Origin: an uncultured Flavobacteriaceae bacterium
Lineage (GTDB): Bacteria > Bacteroidota > Bacteroidia > Flavobacteriales > Flavobacteriaceae
Direction of reading: 5' to 3'
Assembly (NCBI GenBank): GCA_947500525.1
Contig: CANMSH010000008.1
Coordinates: forward strand, 62,001 to 126,000
DNA length: 64,000 bases
A program made the translations under genes and the position numbers. The notes under the pieces were generated by a model, which was given only the letters and a program-made list of their open reading frames with translations, did not search any database and was not told the DNA's origin. Numbering within the stretch: position 1 is the stretch's first letter; each line of letters starts with the position of its first letter. Positions 1 to 7,804 of the stretch are shown one piece after another.

Positions 1-335
1 TAAAAGAGGATGCTCCAGTTATTGCTTTTGGTAAAGGATGTTGGTTTGCCTTACAAGAAATGGGGAAATCGAATGCCTCAGCTTTAGGCGTCGATTGGAC
101 AATTTCTGCGTTAAACGCACGCTATTTATCAGGAAGGAATATCACCTTGCAAGGTAATTTTGATCCTGCAAGATTATTATCACCACCAACAGAAATTAAA
201 AAAATGGTGACACAAATGATCAATGCATTTGGAAAAGATAAATATATTGTAAATTTAGGTCATGGTATGTTGCCAAATATTCCTATCGAAAATGTGCAAG
301 CATTTGTAGAAGCAGTAAAAGAGTATAATGGTTAA
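1..335 (+). CDS. hemE: Uroporphyrinogen decarboxylase, C-terminal part
   Basis: This is the 3' end of hemE, which decarboxylates uroporphyrinogen III to coproporphyrinogen III in cytoplasmic heme synthesis. The frame is open from base 3 and gives about 110 residues; the start lies outside the window. Seen: the family's C-terminal block, with GNFDPARLL followed by [12 protein letters not shown] and an ending helix EAVKEY. The next heme step, hemF, is only 1 kb downstream on the same strand, which supports the call. The stop overlaps the next gene by 8 bases, so the two are probably co-transcribed. Confidence 0.93.
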   Translation, partial: KEDAPVIAFGKGCWFALQEMGKSNASALGVDWTISALNARYLSGRNITLQGNFDPARLLSPPTEIKKMVTQMINAFGKDKYIVNLGHGMLPNIPIENVQAFVEAVKEYNG

Positions 336-831
336 TGAAAAGATAACAAATTTTTTAAGACTTGTTAATAAGGGTAACATTTGGTCGTTTTTAGTATTGT
401 TTTTAAGACATCCTCTTAATTTTATCCCAACATTATTGGCTACCTATCAATGCGTAGAAATTTCTGATGAACATTATGGAAATCTTCATCATAAAAATAA
501 CGCGTCCAACGCTTTTCGTCATGCTCTTTGGAATTATTTGATTGCGAAAAAATGTTCTAGATGGCGCAAGAACAAAAGAAAAGCCATTAAATGGGCACAA
601 GAAATTACCGATTGGCATGAGGAGTTTTCTCCAAACGCCCCTTTGGAAAAAGAAATGGATTTACATAATAATGTAATTGGCAGGAAGTTGTTTATTTTAA
701 ACGATGAGAAATCCATAGAAGATTTTATCATTGTTTTAAAAGGAAAAGTTTCAAAAGCAAAACGTGTTGCAACGTCTGAAGATATTAAGAAGTATAGGAA
801 TGATTTGGTTTATATTCATGAAATGGAATGA
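328..831 (+). CDS. DUF6973-type protein of unknown function
   Basis: A 167-residue protein that I match by eye to the DUF6973 family of Bacteroidota. Conserved-looking polar motifs are NAFRHALWN (61-69), TDWHE (94-98) and MDLHNNVIG (110-118). Such a spread of His, Glu, Asp and Asn could form a metal or catalytic site, but that is inference; the function is unknown. No clear signal peptide is seen; a hydrophobic stretch lies at about 19-40. The start overlaps the hemE stop by 8 bases and the stop overlaps the next gene by 4, so it sits inside a translationally coupled run between hemE and the acetyltransferase. Confidence 0.7.
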   Translation: MVNEKITNFLRLVNKGNIWSFLVLFLRHPLNFIPTLLATYQCVEISDEHYGNLHHKNNASNAFRHALWNYLIAKKCSRWRKNKRKAIKWAQEITDWHEEFSPNAPLEKEMDLHNNVIGRKLFILNDEKSIEDFIIVLKGKVSKAKRVATSEDIKKYRNDLVYIHEME

Positions 832-1352
832 TTAGTTTCAGTGGGTTTAGCGTCAATAGAATTAGTTTGTCAGATGCTCGTGGATTGTCTGACCTTATGA
901 GATCCAATCATGAGAGATTTTACCGCTACTTTCCTAAAACACTTGAACAGAATTTGTCCTTAGAAGCATCGAAAGTTTTTATTGAACTCAAAATTGCGGA
1001 ATTCGATGCGAAAAATGAATTCCTTTTCATCTTAAAGAAAGGTGATAAAGTAATTGGATTGATCTATATTAAAGAACTAGATTGGAACAAAAAACAAGGA
1101 GAATTTGCATATTGTATAGGTAACGAATTCGGGGGTAAAGGACTCATTAGTAAAGCAGTAAAATTGTTATCTGCATTCGCTTTTAATACTTTGGGTTTAG
1201 AAGTATTACAAATCATGGTTCATAAAGATAATATACCAAGTGTTAGAGTGGCAAAAAACGCAGGATTTGAATGGCAAAAAACTATAAACAAATCGTATGC
1301 ACCTCCAAATGAAGACCCCTTGGATATGGAATTGTATGAATTGTACAAATAA
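828..1352 (+). CDS. GNAT family N-acetyltransferase (RimJ/RimL-like)
   Basis: A 174-residue GNAT-fold acetyltransferase that would move an acetyl group from acetyl-CoA to an amine, possibly a protein N-terminus. Seen: the acetyl-CoA pyrophosphate-binding loop as FGGKGLISKA (101-110), preceded by the strand EFAYCIGNE and followed by the RimJ/RimL signature in which neighbours are recalled by NIPSVRVAKNAGF (135-147). Length is typical. It starts inside the stop of the DUF6973 gene (ATGA overlap), so it belongs to the same operon. Substrate cannot be told from sequence. Confidence 0.85.
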   Translation: MISFSGFSVNRISLSDARGLSDLMRSNHERFYRYFPKTLEQNLSLEASKVFIELKIAEFDAKNEFLFILKKGDKVIGLIYIKELDWNKKQGEFAYCIGNEFGGKGLISKAVKLLSAFAFNTLGLEVLQIMVHKDNIPSVRVAKNAGFEWQKTINKSYAPPNEDPLDMELYELYK

Positions 1353-1387
1353 CGCTCGTTTTATATGCGACGGTCAATAAGAGAACT

Positions 1388-2290
1388 ATGAAGGATAAGT
1401 TTTATACATATATACAAGAATTGCAAGATGCTATTACTTTTAAGCTAGAGCAAATAGATGGTAAGGCTACTTTTCAAGAGGATATATGGAAACGCCCTGA
1501 AGGTGGAGGCGGAAGAACACGAGTGATTGAAAATGGAAATGTATTCGAGAAAGGTGGTGTGAATATTTCTGGTGTTCATGGAAAGTTACCCAAATCAATG
1601 CAAACTTATTTTAAGGTAGGAGACGTTGATTTTTTTGCCTGTGGTTTGAGCTTGGTATTGCATCCTAAGAACCCAATGGTACCAACCGTACATGCCAACT
1701 GGCGTTATTTCGAAATGTATAATGAACAAGGCGAAATTATAGATTCCTGGTTTGGCGGAGGACAAGATTTAACGCCCTATTATTTGTTTGAAGAAGATGT
1801 GAAACATTTTCATCGAGTATGTAAAACTTCATGTGATCGTCATCATAACGATTTTTACAAGACCTATAAGAAGCGTTGTGATGAATATTTCTATAACGCG
1901 CATAGAAATGAAGGAAGAGGTATTGGCGGTTTGTTCTTCGATTATTGTAAAAAATCGAAGGAAATGACTATGCAAAACTGGTATGATTTTGTAACTGATG
2001 TGGGAGATAGTTTTTTAGAAGCTTACGCGCCAATTGTAGAACGAAGAAAGGATTTAGATTATACCCAAGAACACCGAAATTGGCAGGAAATTCGTCGAGG
2101 CCGATATGTAGAATTTAATCTAGTGCATGATAAAGGTACGCTGTTTGGTCTTAAAACAAATGGGCGTATCGAAAGCATCTTAATGAGTTTACCACCGCAT
2201 GTGCAATGGGTCTATGATCATCATCCTCAAAAAGATAGCGAAGAAGAAAAACTGATTCAAGTGTTACAAAACCCCAGAGATTGGGTTTAG
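1388..2290 (+). CDS. hemF: Oxygen-dependent coproporphyrinogen III oxidase
   Basis: HemF converts coproporphyrinogen III to protoporphyrinogen IX using O2. The 300-residue length matches the family. Seen: PEGGGGRTRV (37-46), WFGGGQDLTPYY (121-132), NEGRGIGGLFFD (174-185), RGRYVEFNLVHDKGT and the end block SLPPHVQWVYDHHP. The gene follows the acetyltransferase by 35 bases and continues the heme cluster opened by hemE. Use of the O2-dependent enzyme suits an aerobic lifestyle. The family assignment is secure. Confidence 0.97.
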   Translation: MKDKFYTYIQELQDAITFKLEQIDGKATFQEDIWKRPEGGGGRTRVIENGNVFEKGGVNISGVHGKLPKSMQTYFKVGDVDFFACGLSLVLHPKNPMVPTVHANWRYFEMYNEQGEIIDSWFGGGQDLTPYYLFEEDVKHFHRVCKTSCDRHHNDFYKTYKKRCDEYFYNAHRNEGRGIGGLFFDYCKKSKEMTMQNWYDFVTDVGDSFLEAYAPIVERRKDLDYTQEHRNWQEIRRGRYVEFNLVHDKGTLFGLKTNGRIESILMSLPPHVQWVYDHHPQKDSEEEKLIQVLQNPRDWV

Positions 2291-2302
2291 AACTTTCATT
2301 AT

Positions 2303-2320
2303 GTTAATGGAAGGTTAATG
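2303..2320 (+). promoter_or_regulatory. Direct repeat GTTAATG-N4-GTTAATG before the sensor kinase
   Basis: Two perfect GTTAATG heptamers at 2303-2309 and 2314-2320, spaced 11 bases start to start, lie 48 bases before the histidine kinase start. The same 7-4-7 arrangement recurs at 4478-4495 before the next gene. OmpR-type response regulators commonly bind direct repeats about one helical turn apart, so this is a candidate autoregulatory site for the regulator encoded at 3766-4461. A TATTTTTG -7-like box follows at 2356-2363, very close to the ATG. Confidence 0.5.
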
Positions 2321-2367
2321 ACACTCTTTTTTAATTAAATCAATTAGAGTTCTATTATTTTTGAAGT

Positions 2368-3762
2368 ATGTCAAAAAAAATTAGCCTCTTAATCATTTCC
2401 TCCATACTAGGCTTAATTGCGCTATCGCTTACGCAAGCTTATTTGTTTAAAAACACGTATACTCAAAAAAAAGTTACCTTTTTAAACAAAGCAAATCAGG
2501 CAGTATCAAGAATTGATGATTATACACCAGCCATTGATTCTATCAACGATACTTGGCAACGTCTTTTTGTCAAAGAACTCGATGAATACAGTTTGAAATT
2601 AATTTCAAATCAAGAGGTACTCAATAGATTAAGACATATAACAGATTCATTAAATAGTTCTTTTAAGAGAGAATATGATAAAGAGCTCGTAACGAAGAAA
2701 TTAGAATATAATTTAAAGTTCCATAAAATTGTAAAGAATATTATTTTGGTGGATAGCACCAAAATTGACACCTTGTTTAAAGAGGATTCAAAACGTTTTT
2801 ATAGATTGTTAGGTTATGATTTTGAGCATACGGAAGATTCAAAAATAAGTAATTCTGTATGGCAAACAGAGCGCTCATTTAAGAGAACTATTAATGGAGT
2901 ATCGAAGAATGTGGCCTATCAATTGTATTTTGAAACGCAAGATCATATCAACATTGATGGTTGGCGGAAAATTGTTTTAAGGAGTATGTCTACACTTTTA
3001 GTTTTGTCTGTTCTAATCTTTACGTTTGTAATTGGGATACTTTATTATTCAATTCAAAGTCTAATACGACAGAAAAAAATTGCTGATATAAAAACCGATT
3101 TTATCAATAATATTACGCATGAACTGAAAACACCATTAGCAACATTGACTTTAGCAACAAAGATGCTTAGGAAAAATGAAGTGAAAAATGATCTTAGTAC
3201 TATGGAAACAACTGTAAGTACCATTGAAAGACAAAATAAAAGGTTACAGAAATTGATTGATCAGGTTTTAAACAATAGTCTAGGATACAAAGAAATTGAA
3301 TTGCAAAAAGAAACTGTACAAACCAAAGGGTATATAAATACCCTATTAGATGATTTTATTCTCTCTTTGGATTCCAATACTATCGTGATAGAGCGATTTA
3401 ACTTAGATGAGAATCATCGAATATCAATAGATAAATTTTACCTGAGCACAGCTTTTTTAAATATATTAGAGAATGCTGTGAAGTACGGAGGTACGAAGAT
3501 TAAAGTTGATACTAAAAGAATGAATAATAATGAGTTGTGTATTTCATTTAAGGATAATGGAAAAGGGATTTCAAAGGAAAATCAAAAGTTATTGTTTAAT
3601 AAATTTTTTAGGGTAGATAATAATTCTGTGCATAATGTTAAAGGACTAGGGTTGGGGTTGTACTACAGTAATCAAATTATAAAAGCACATAAAGGAACAA
3701 TTAGTATTGATAGTATTGTGGGAGAAGGATCGACATTTACTATAATTCTTCCTATGGAATAA
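2368..3762 (+). CDS. Membrane sensor histidine kinase
   Basis: A 464-residue class I sensor kinase. Seen: a first membrane helix near 5-27, a periplasmic sensor region of about 180 residues, a second membrane helix near 208-230, then HisKA with NNITHELKTPLATL (phospho-accepting His251), an N-box LENAVKYGG near 366-374, G1 DNGKGIS near 395 and G2 GLGLGLYYS near 425. On a signal it should autophosphorylate and pass phosphate to the regulator that starts 3 bases after its stop. The sensor region matches no ligand domain I recognise. The signal is therefore unknown, but the small secreted gene downstream is a likely target. Confidence 0.93.
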   Translation: MSKKISLLIISSILGLIALSLTQAYLFKNTYTQKKVTFLNKANQAVSRIDDYTPAIDSINDTWQRLFVKELDEYSLKLISNQEVLNRLRHITDSLNSSFKREYDKELVTKKLEYNLKFHKIVKNIILVDSTKIDTLFKEDSKRFYRLLGYDFEHTEDSKISNSVWQTERSFKRTINGVSKNVAYQLYFETQDHINIDGWRKIVLRSMSTLLVLSVLIFTFVIGILYYSIQSLIRQKKIADIKTDFINNITHELKTPLATLTLATKMLRKNEVKNDLSTMETTVSTIERQNKRLQKLIDQVLNNSLGYKEIELQKETVQTKGYINTLLDDFILSLDSNTIVIERFNLDENHRISIDKFYLSTAFLNILENAVKYGGTKIKVDTKRMNNNELCISFKDNGKGISKENQKLLFNKFFRVDNNSVHNVKGLGLGLYYSNQIIKAHKGTISIDSIVGEGSTFTIILPME

Positions 3763-3765
3763 TTT

Positions 3766-4461
3766 ATGGATGAAAAATTATATCATATTTTATTAGCCGA
3801 AGATGATAATGACTTTGGTAATATTCTAAAACAATATTTAGAAATTTCTGGGTATTCCATTACTTGGGTGAAAGATGGAGGAGAAGCCTTACTTCTTTTG
3901 CAGAAGCAACATTTCGATATATGCGTGCTTGATGTAATGATGCCTAAAATGGATGGATTTACCTTGGCGGAAAAGATTATTGAGATCCGACCAGAAGTTC
4001 CTTTTATTTTTCTAACGGCTCGTAAAATGAAAGAAGATAAACTCAAGGGCTTAAAATTAGGAGCCGATGACTATATCGTGAAGCCATTTGAAGCTGACGA
4101 GTTGGTACTACGTTTACAAAACATTTTAAAAAGGACTATAGGAAACAAAGTAACGATAACTAATGAGTTTATTAGTATTGGAAGTTATACTTTTGATACA
4201 CGTCGTTTAGAGTTGAAGTTTGAAGATGAAATACAGCAATTAACCGAAAAGGAAGCTGAATTAATACTCTTTTTATATAATCATAAGAATCAATTACTAA
4301 AAAGGGAAGAAATCTTAAAATCTGTTTGGAAGAACGATGATTATTTTTCGGGAAGAAGTATGGATGTTTTTATAAGTCGGCTGCGTAAATACTTTCGTAA
4401 AGACATCACAATTTCTATAGAAAGTTCTCGCGGTATTGGCTTAGAATTTAAGCTAGGTTAA
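3766..4461 (+). CDS. OmpR-family response regulator
   Basis: A 231-residue regulator. The receiver domain has acidic ED pair near 11-12, phospho-accepting Asp56 in CVLDVMMPKMDG, and Lys106 in VKPFEADE. The C-terminal half is a winged-helix DNA-binding domain, with LTEKEAELILFL and a recognition region SMDVFISRLRKYF. It is coupled to the kinase gene with 3 bases between them. I infer that it binds the GTTAATG direct repeats found before the kinase gene and before the next gene; one heptamer even spans its own stop codon. Confidence 0.95.
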   Translation: MDEKLYHILLAEDDNDFGNILKQYLEISGYSITWVKDGGEALLLLQKQHFDICVLDVMMPKMDGFTLAEKIIEIRPEVPFIFLTARKMKEDKLKGLKLGADDYIVKPFEADELVLRLQNILKRTIGNKVTITNEFISIGSYTFDTRRLELKFEDEIQQLTEKEAELILFLYNHKNQLLKREEILKSVWKNDDYFSGRSMDVFISRLRKYFRKDITISIESSRGIGLEFKLG

Positions 4462-4495
4462 TGAATTTGAGATGAAGGTTAATGTGGTGTTAATA
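4457..4495 (+). promoter_or_regulatory. Three GTTAAT(G) half-sites before the small secreted gene
   Basis: GTTAATG occurs at 4457-4463 and 4478-4484 and GTTAATA at 4489-4495, spaced 21 and 11 bases start to start, i.e. two and one helical turns. The last pair has the same 7-4-7 layout as the site at 2303-2320. This arrangement on one face of the helix is what a dimeric OmpR-type regulator would use. It lies about 70 bases before the start at 4567. Binding by the adjacent regulator is inference. Confidence 0.5.
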
Positions 4496-4566
4496 GCTAT
4501 GAATTACTTTTTTCGAGGCGCATTGGAATCTATGTTTGTAGTGTAATAATTTAAAACTATAAAAAT

Positions 4567-5124
4567 ATGAGACCACTTAAATTTATCATTTTTACAATCG
4601 TTATGTATACAATGAATGCATGCGCACAAGATTTTCCAACTACTCCAGAAACACCAAAAACACCAAAAGTTGATGACATGCATACCGAAGTCACATCAAC
4701 CGTTAGTAATTCGACCAGTATATCGAATTCAGGTAGTATTTATAAGTTCACTTCAAAATTTCAAAGTTCCAAGAAAAAGGGAGTTCTAGATATATTAGAT
4801 AATGAGTTGAGTGATCTACAAACTCTTAAAAAAGGTAACCAATATTCATGGAGAAAAGTAAAAAATGGAAAGACCGTTTTTGAATGTGAACTATCTAATA
4901 CAAATTTGAAAATGTTTGTAGATAAAAGTGACATTTCTTACGGTTTTGCCAATAGAATAAAATCTTTAGGGAATGAGTTGAGGAAGTATATCTCGGCTCA
5001 CAAAAATTACCGGTATCTGGCATCTTCAAGTTCTGTTGGTGAAGCTCAAACCAGAGTTGATAGAGCTAAAGAAGAACTACAACGTTCTCTCAAGAATTTA
5101 GAAAAAGTGAAGAGAAATCAATAA
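4567..5124 (+). CDS. Small secreted coiled-coil protein, unknown function
   Basis: A 185-residue protein not recognised. It has a signal peptide (1-20) ending NACAQD; this could be cut by signal peptidase I after ACA or be a weak lipobox with Cys19. A Thr/Pro/Ser-rich linker follows (25-60), then a compact domain at about 62-135 (YSWRKVKNG, LKMFVDKSD), and a C-terminal charged helix from about 158 with coiled-coil character. The middle domain and tail are paralogous to the truncated copies at 5180-5551 and 10785-11156, which share the patterns TYRWVKNKNG, LKIYVDK and AKRDLERAKR. Position directly after the two-component system and its putative operator suggests it is a regulated output. Confidence 0.75.
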   Translation: MRPLKFIIFTIVMYTMNACAQDFPTTPETPKTPKVDDMHTEVTSTVSNSTSISNSGSIYKFTSKFQSSKKKGVLDILDNELSDLQTLKKGNQYSWRKVKNGKTVFECELSNTNLKMFVDKSDISYGFANRIKSLGNELRKYISAHKNYRYLASSSSVGEAQTRVDRAKEELQRSLKNLEKVKRNQ

Positions 5125-5151
5125 TCCCTTTTTACCAAATGTTTATAATAA

Positions 5152-5177
5152 AAGCCATAGGAAACTGTGGCTTTTTT
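5152..5177 (+). terminator. Intrinsic terminator
   Basis: AAGCCATAG, loop GAAA, CTGTGGCTT with one mismatch, running into a T tract. It ends the 4567-5124 transcript. The right half is also the left edge of the ~550 bp direct repeat. Confidence 0.8.
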
Positions 5178-5179
5178 AA

Positions 5180-5551
5180 GTTAATGCAAGGTTTAATGAA
5201 AATAAAACAGGCAACATTAAAAAATTATTAGTCGATAAGTTAGGTAATAGTAATCTAAAAGTAGATGGAGATACCTATAGGTGGGTGAAAAATAAAAATG
5301 GAGAAAAATTATACGATTTTAAACTAACAGCAAATACATTGAAAATATATGTAGATAAAGAATATGCACGTGTAACTATAGTAGAAATGATAGATGAGTT
5401 TGGTAGTGTTTTAAAAGATGCTATTTCGGGTTCAGGCTCGAAAAAAGAAGAAAAAAATAGAGTAGAACCTGAGCTAAAAAGGGCTCAAAAAGATTTGGAA
5501 CGAGCTAAAAGAGATTTAGAACGTGCAAAAAGAAAATTGAAGAATTCATAA
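5180..5551 (+). pseudogene. Headless paralogue of the small secreted protein, copy 1
   Basis: The frame is open from 5180 to the stop at 5551, but there is no signal peptide and no ATG at the head; the first plausible start is a GTG at 5285 (88 residues). Residues read in frame upstream (LLVDKLGNSNLKVDGDTYRW) continue the homology to the secreted gene at 4567, so the 5' part was lost. The frame begins inside GTTAATGCAAGGTTTAATG, a variant of the putative operator. The simplest reading is an internal deletion that removed the promoter, signal peptide and linker. Residual expression from GTG 5285 as a cytoplasmic coiled-coil peptide cannot be ruled out. Confidence 0.75.
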
Positions 5552-5577
5552 CAAGAATGGTTAATATTTTAATATAA

Positions 5578-5619
5578 AGGCGTGTCATTGTTTTGAAATA
5601 ACATGCCTCTTTTATTTTT
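5578..5619. terminator. Bidirectional terminator, convergent genes
   Basis: AGGCGTGT and ACATGCCT form a stem (one G-T pair) with a ~15-base loop, followed by a T-rich stretch on the plus strand. It sits between the truncated copy and the 3' end of the regulator gene. The equivalent hairpin in copy 2 (11183-11224) keeps a pairing core, AGGCG/CGCCT. Confidence 0.6.
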
Positions 5620-7498
5620 AGAGTTCTATTAAATAATTATACAAATCGGTTTCTTTACCAAGTCCTAATTTTTTCTTTAAACGATATTTTGATTTAAGTA
5701 CGCTATCTGGTAATACATTGAGCATTGCCGCAATCTCTTTAGTCGACAAGTTCATTTTAATAAAAGAGGCTAAGCGCAATTCTTTTTCAGTAATATCATT
5801 ATAAACTTGTTTGATTTTCTTATCGAAATTATCATGTACTTCAGAGAAGTATGATTTAAAAACTTCCCAATCTTTATTATCGGCATTTTGCTTTTTAAGC
5901 AGCATCACAATACGGCGAAATTCCACTTTAAATTTTTCAGGTGAGTTTTTAAGATTTTCTAGATTTTCTTTCAATTCTTGTAAAAAGGTGTTTTTTTGAA
6001 CGAGATGCAATGTTTGACTCGCCAATTCTTTCTTTTTAAAGGCTAGTTCAGCGTCTAGCTTTTCACGCTCTAGTTTATTCTTTTTCGTACGTTGCCGAAA
6101 GACAAAAAATAACAAACCAGATAGAACTAATCCTCCAATGGCGCTACCGCCGTAAATACCTTTGGTCAATTTATCTACTTTAGCTTGAGCATTTAAGGTG
6201 TTTATTTCTTCCTCTTGCAGGGCCAAAGCAGTTTCTTTTTTTTCGGTTTCGTATATAGTCTTTAATTCCTCTATCTGTTGAGACTTACTAATATTATAAA
6301 TACTGTCTTTTAAATCGGTATACTTTTTATATGAAGCAAGTGCCTTACTATCATTATTTAATGTCTCATAAATTACCGATTCTTTTTTGTAAGCTTTACT
6401 TAAGAAATCTCTAGCGCCAATAAGAGATGAATTCCTTATAACCTCCTGCACTTTTAATAGTCCATTTTTTGGGTTGTTTTCAATGACATCTAATGATGCC
6501 AGTTGCATAAGCGCATCACTAATATCCAGCTTAGAGTCCACTTCTTTTGCCATTGCTAAAGAACTCTCAAGTTCTTTTCTAGCCAAAAAATATTTTTTCT
6601 CCTTGCTATAGATCAACCCAAGTGAAGCTTTTGCTTTTAGTAAAGCCAGCTTATTATTTACTTCTTTTGCCACTGAAATAGAATTTTCAAATTGTTTTTT
6701 TGCGTTATTTAGATCATTTAAATTGATCAACGCAGATCCAGCGTTATTAGCAGCATAAGACATGTAAAATTTATCGTCAAATTTTTTGTAAATACTATAT
6801 GCATCAGTAGCATATTCATAAGATTTTCTAAAATTTGATTGAATAGATTCTATACTGGAAAGCTGATTTAATGCGTCTGCTTTTCTAATACTATCATTGG
6901 TTTTTTCAAAGAATCGAAGTGCATTTAATGTTTCTTTTGTAGCAATTATATAATTGCCTTTATTTATATAAATTTTACCAAGTAATTCATATTCACTTCC
7001 AATTAGGTTCCAACCTTTTAAATTTTCTATATCTTTCTTATTAGTATATGTCTTGAGATTTTTATTTATGTAACTAATAGCCTTATCGTAGTTTCCCTGC
7101 AACCTTTCTATATCGGCAAGCATATGATTGGAAAACAAAAAACCTTTATTACTTTTTATCACTTCAAATATTTTTTCAGCTTTTAAGTAGTGATAGGTGG
7201 CTGAATCATAATCAGCCTTATTGGAAAAATAATTTCCGATCGCCAAATAGCCACCACCTTCTCCATATGCATAATTTATTTTTTTCGATAATTCCAAAGA
7301 TTCCTTAGCATATTTATAGGCTAGTTCAGGGTCTTTAAACATGATTTTCTCAATCAGTGTATGCAATGTTTTTACTTTAAAACTATCCAACTCTCTAGAT
7401 TGATAATCTTTAGTTAAACTATCGATCACTTTTTGATTTTGTGTATAGGTAAATTGAAAGCAAATAAGTAGTAATATAATGTTGACTCTTGTTTTCAT
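5618..7498 (-). CDS. TPR-repeat regulator with membrane helix and LuxR-like HTH
   Basis: A 626-residue protein of the Bacteroidota TPR/HTH type. It has a signal peptide (1-19), a tandem array of TPR-like helices through about 400 (repeated A/G-x3-LN-x2-Y patterns), a short coiled coil, one membrane helix near 450-472 (GGLVLSGLLFFVF), a second coiled coil, and a C-terminal helix-turn-helix (LRLASFIKMNLSTKEIAAML, then VLKSKYRLKKKLGL). The topology puts the TPR part outside and the HTH in the cytoplasm, a one-protein signal transducer. It is divergent from the 966-residue secreted protein, which I infer to be a target. A decayed copy of its 3' end lies at 11221-11312. Confidence 0.88.
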   Translation of the reverse strand: MKTRVNIILLLICFQFTYTQNQKVIDSLTKDYQSRELDSFKVKTLHTLIEKIMFKDPELAYKYAKESLELSKKINYAYGEGGGYLAIGNYFSNKADYDSATYHYLKAEKIFEVIKSNKGFLFSNHMLADIERLQGNYDKAISYINKNLKTYTNKKDIENLKGWNLIGSEYELLGKIYINKGNYIIATKETLNALRFFEKTNDSIRKADALNQLSSIESIQSNFRKSYEYATDAYSIYKKFDDKFYMSYAANNAGSALINLNDLNNAKKQFENSISVAKEVNNKLALLKAKASLGLIYSKEKKYFLARKELESSLAMAKEVDSKLDISDALMQLASLDVIENNPKNGLLKVQEVIRNSSLIGARDFLSKAYKKESVIYETLNNDSKALASYKKYTDLKDSIYNISKSQQIEELKTIYETEKKETALALQEEEINTLNAQAKVDKLTKGIYGGSAIGGLVLSGLLFFVFRQRTKKNKLEREKLDAELAFKKKELASQTLHLVQKNTFLQELKENLENLKNSPEKFKVEFRRIVMLLKKQNADNKDWEVFKSYFSEVHDNFDKKIKQVYNDITEKELRLASFIKMNLSTKEIAAMLNVLPDSVLKSKYRLKKKLGLGKETDLYNYLIEL

Positions 7499-7804
7499 AA
7501 AGGAATGGTTTTATGACAACTAAGATACTTAATAATTCAACCGAAATAGATATTTAAGTCCTCTCTAAAAATAATCTTGTCCAGAAGAAGTCCATGATTT
7601 TAGAGCTCATTAAAATAGAGATACTTTTTTAACAATCACATTGTCAGATTTTTAAAATTAAAATTCCAACTTTTAAATTTTTGATGTCCATGTTAAAAAT
7701 CTTTAATTTTTCTACCGTTGTCCATGGTTTGTCCATGTCCATAATTAGTCATTGGCATCTTTCTGGCATAGCTTTGATCATATGAATCCATAAAACTATT
7801 AATT
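7499..7804. promoter_or_regulatory. Divergent intergenic region with five GTCCAT repeats
   Basis: This 306-base region separates the TPR/HTH regulator from the 966-residue protein gene. GTCCAT occurs at 7590, 7686, 7720, 7731 and 7737, the last four within 60 bases; four of the five read GTCCATG. A TAGCTTTG -7 box lies at 7769-7776, with a TTGG at 7752 that is a little too close for an ideal -33 element. The cluster just upstream of the -7 box is well placed for an activator or repressor, plausibly the divergent regulator. No gene is visible in it. Confidence 0.5.

Larger units (their letters stand above)
5160..5707. repeat. Direct repeat copy 1 (~550 bp segmental duplication)
   Basis: This segment aligns without gaps over its first ~400 bases with 10765-11312 at a constant offset of 5605 bases, with few mismatches. 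It starts in the loop of a terminator hairpin, contains a truncated paralogue (5180-5551), a convergent terminator, and the last ~90 bases of the TPR/HTH regulator. Homology ends near 5707 within that regulator. The two copies flank the intact regulator and the 966-residue protein. It has no inverted ends or transposase, so tandem duplication and partial loss is the simpler explanation. Confidence 0.9.
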
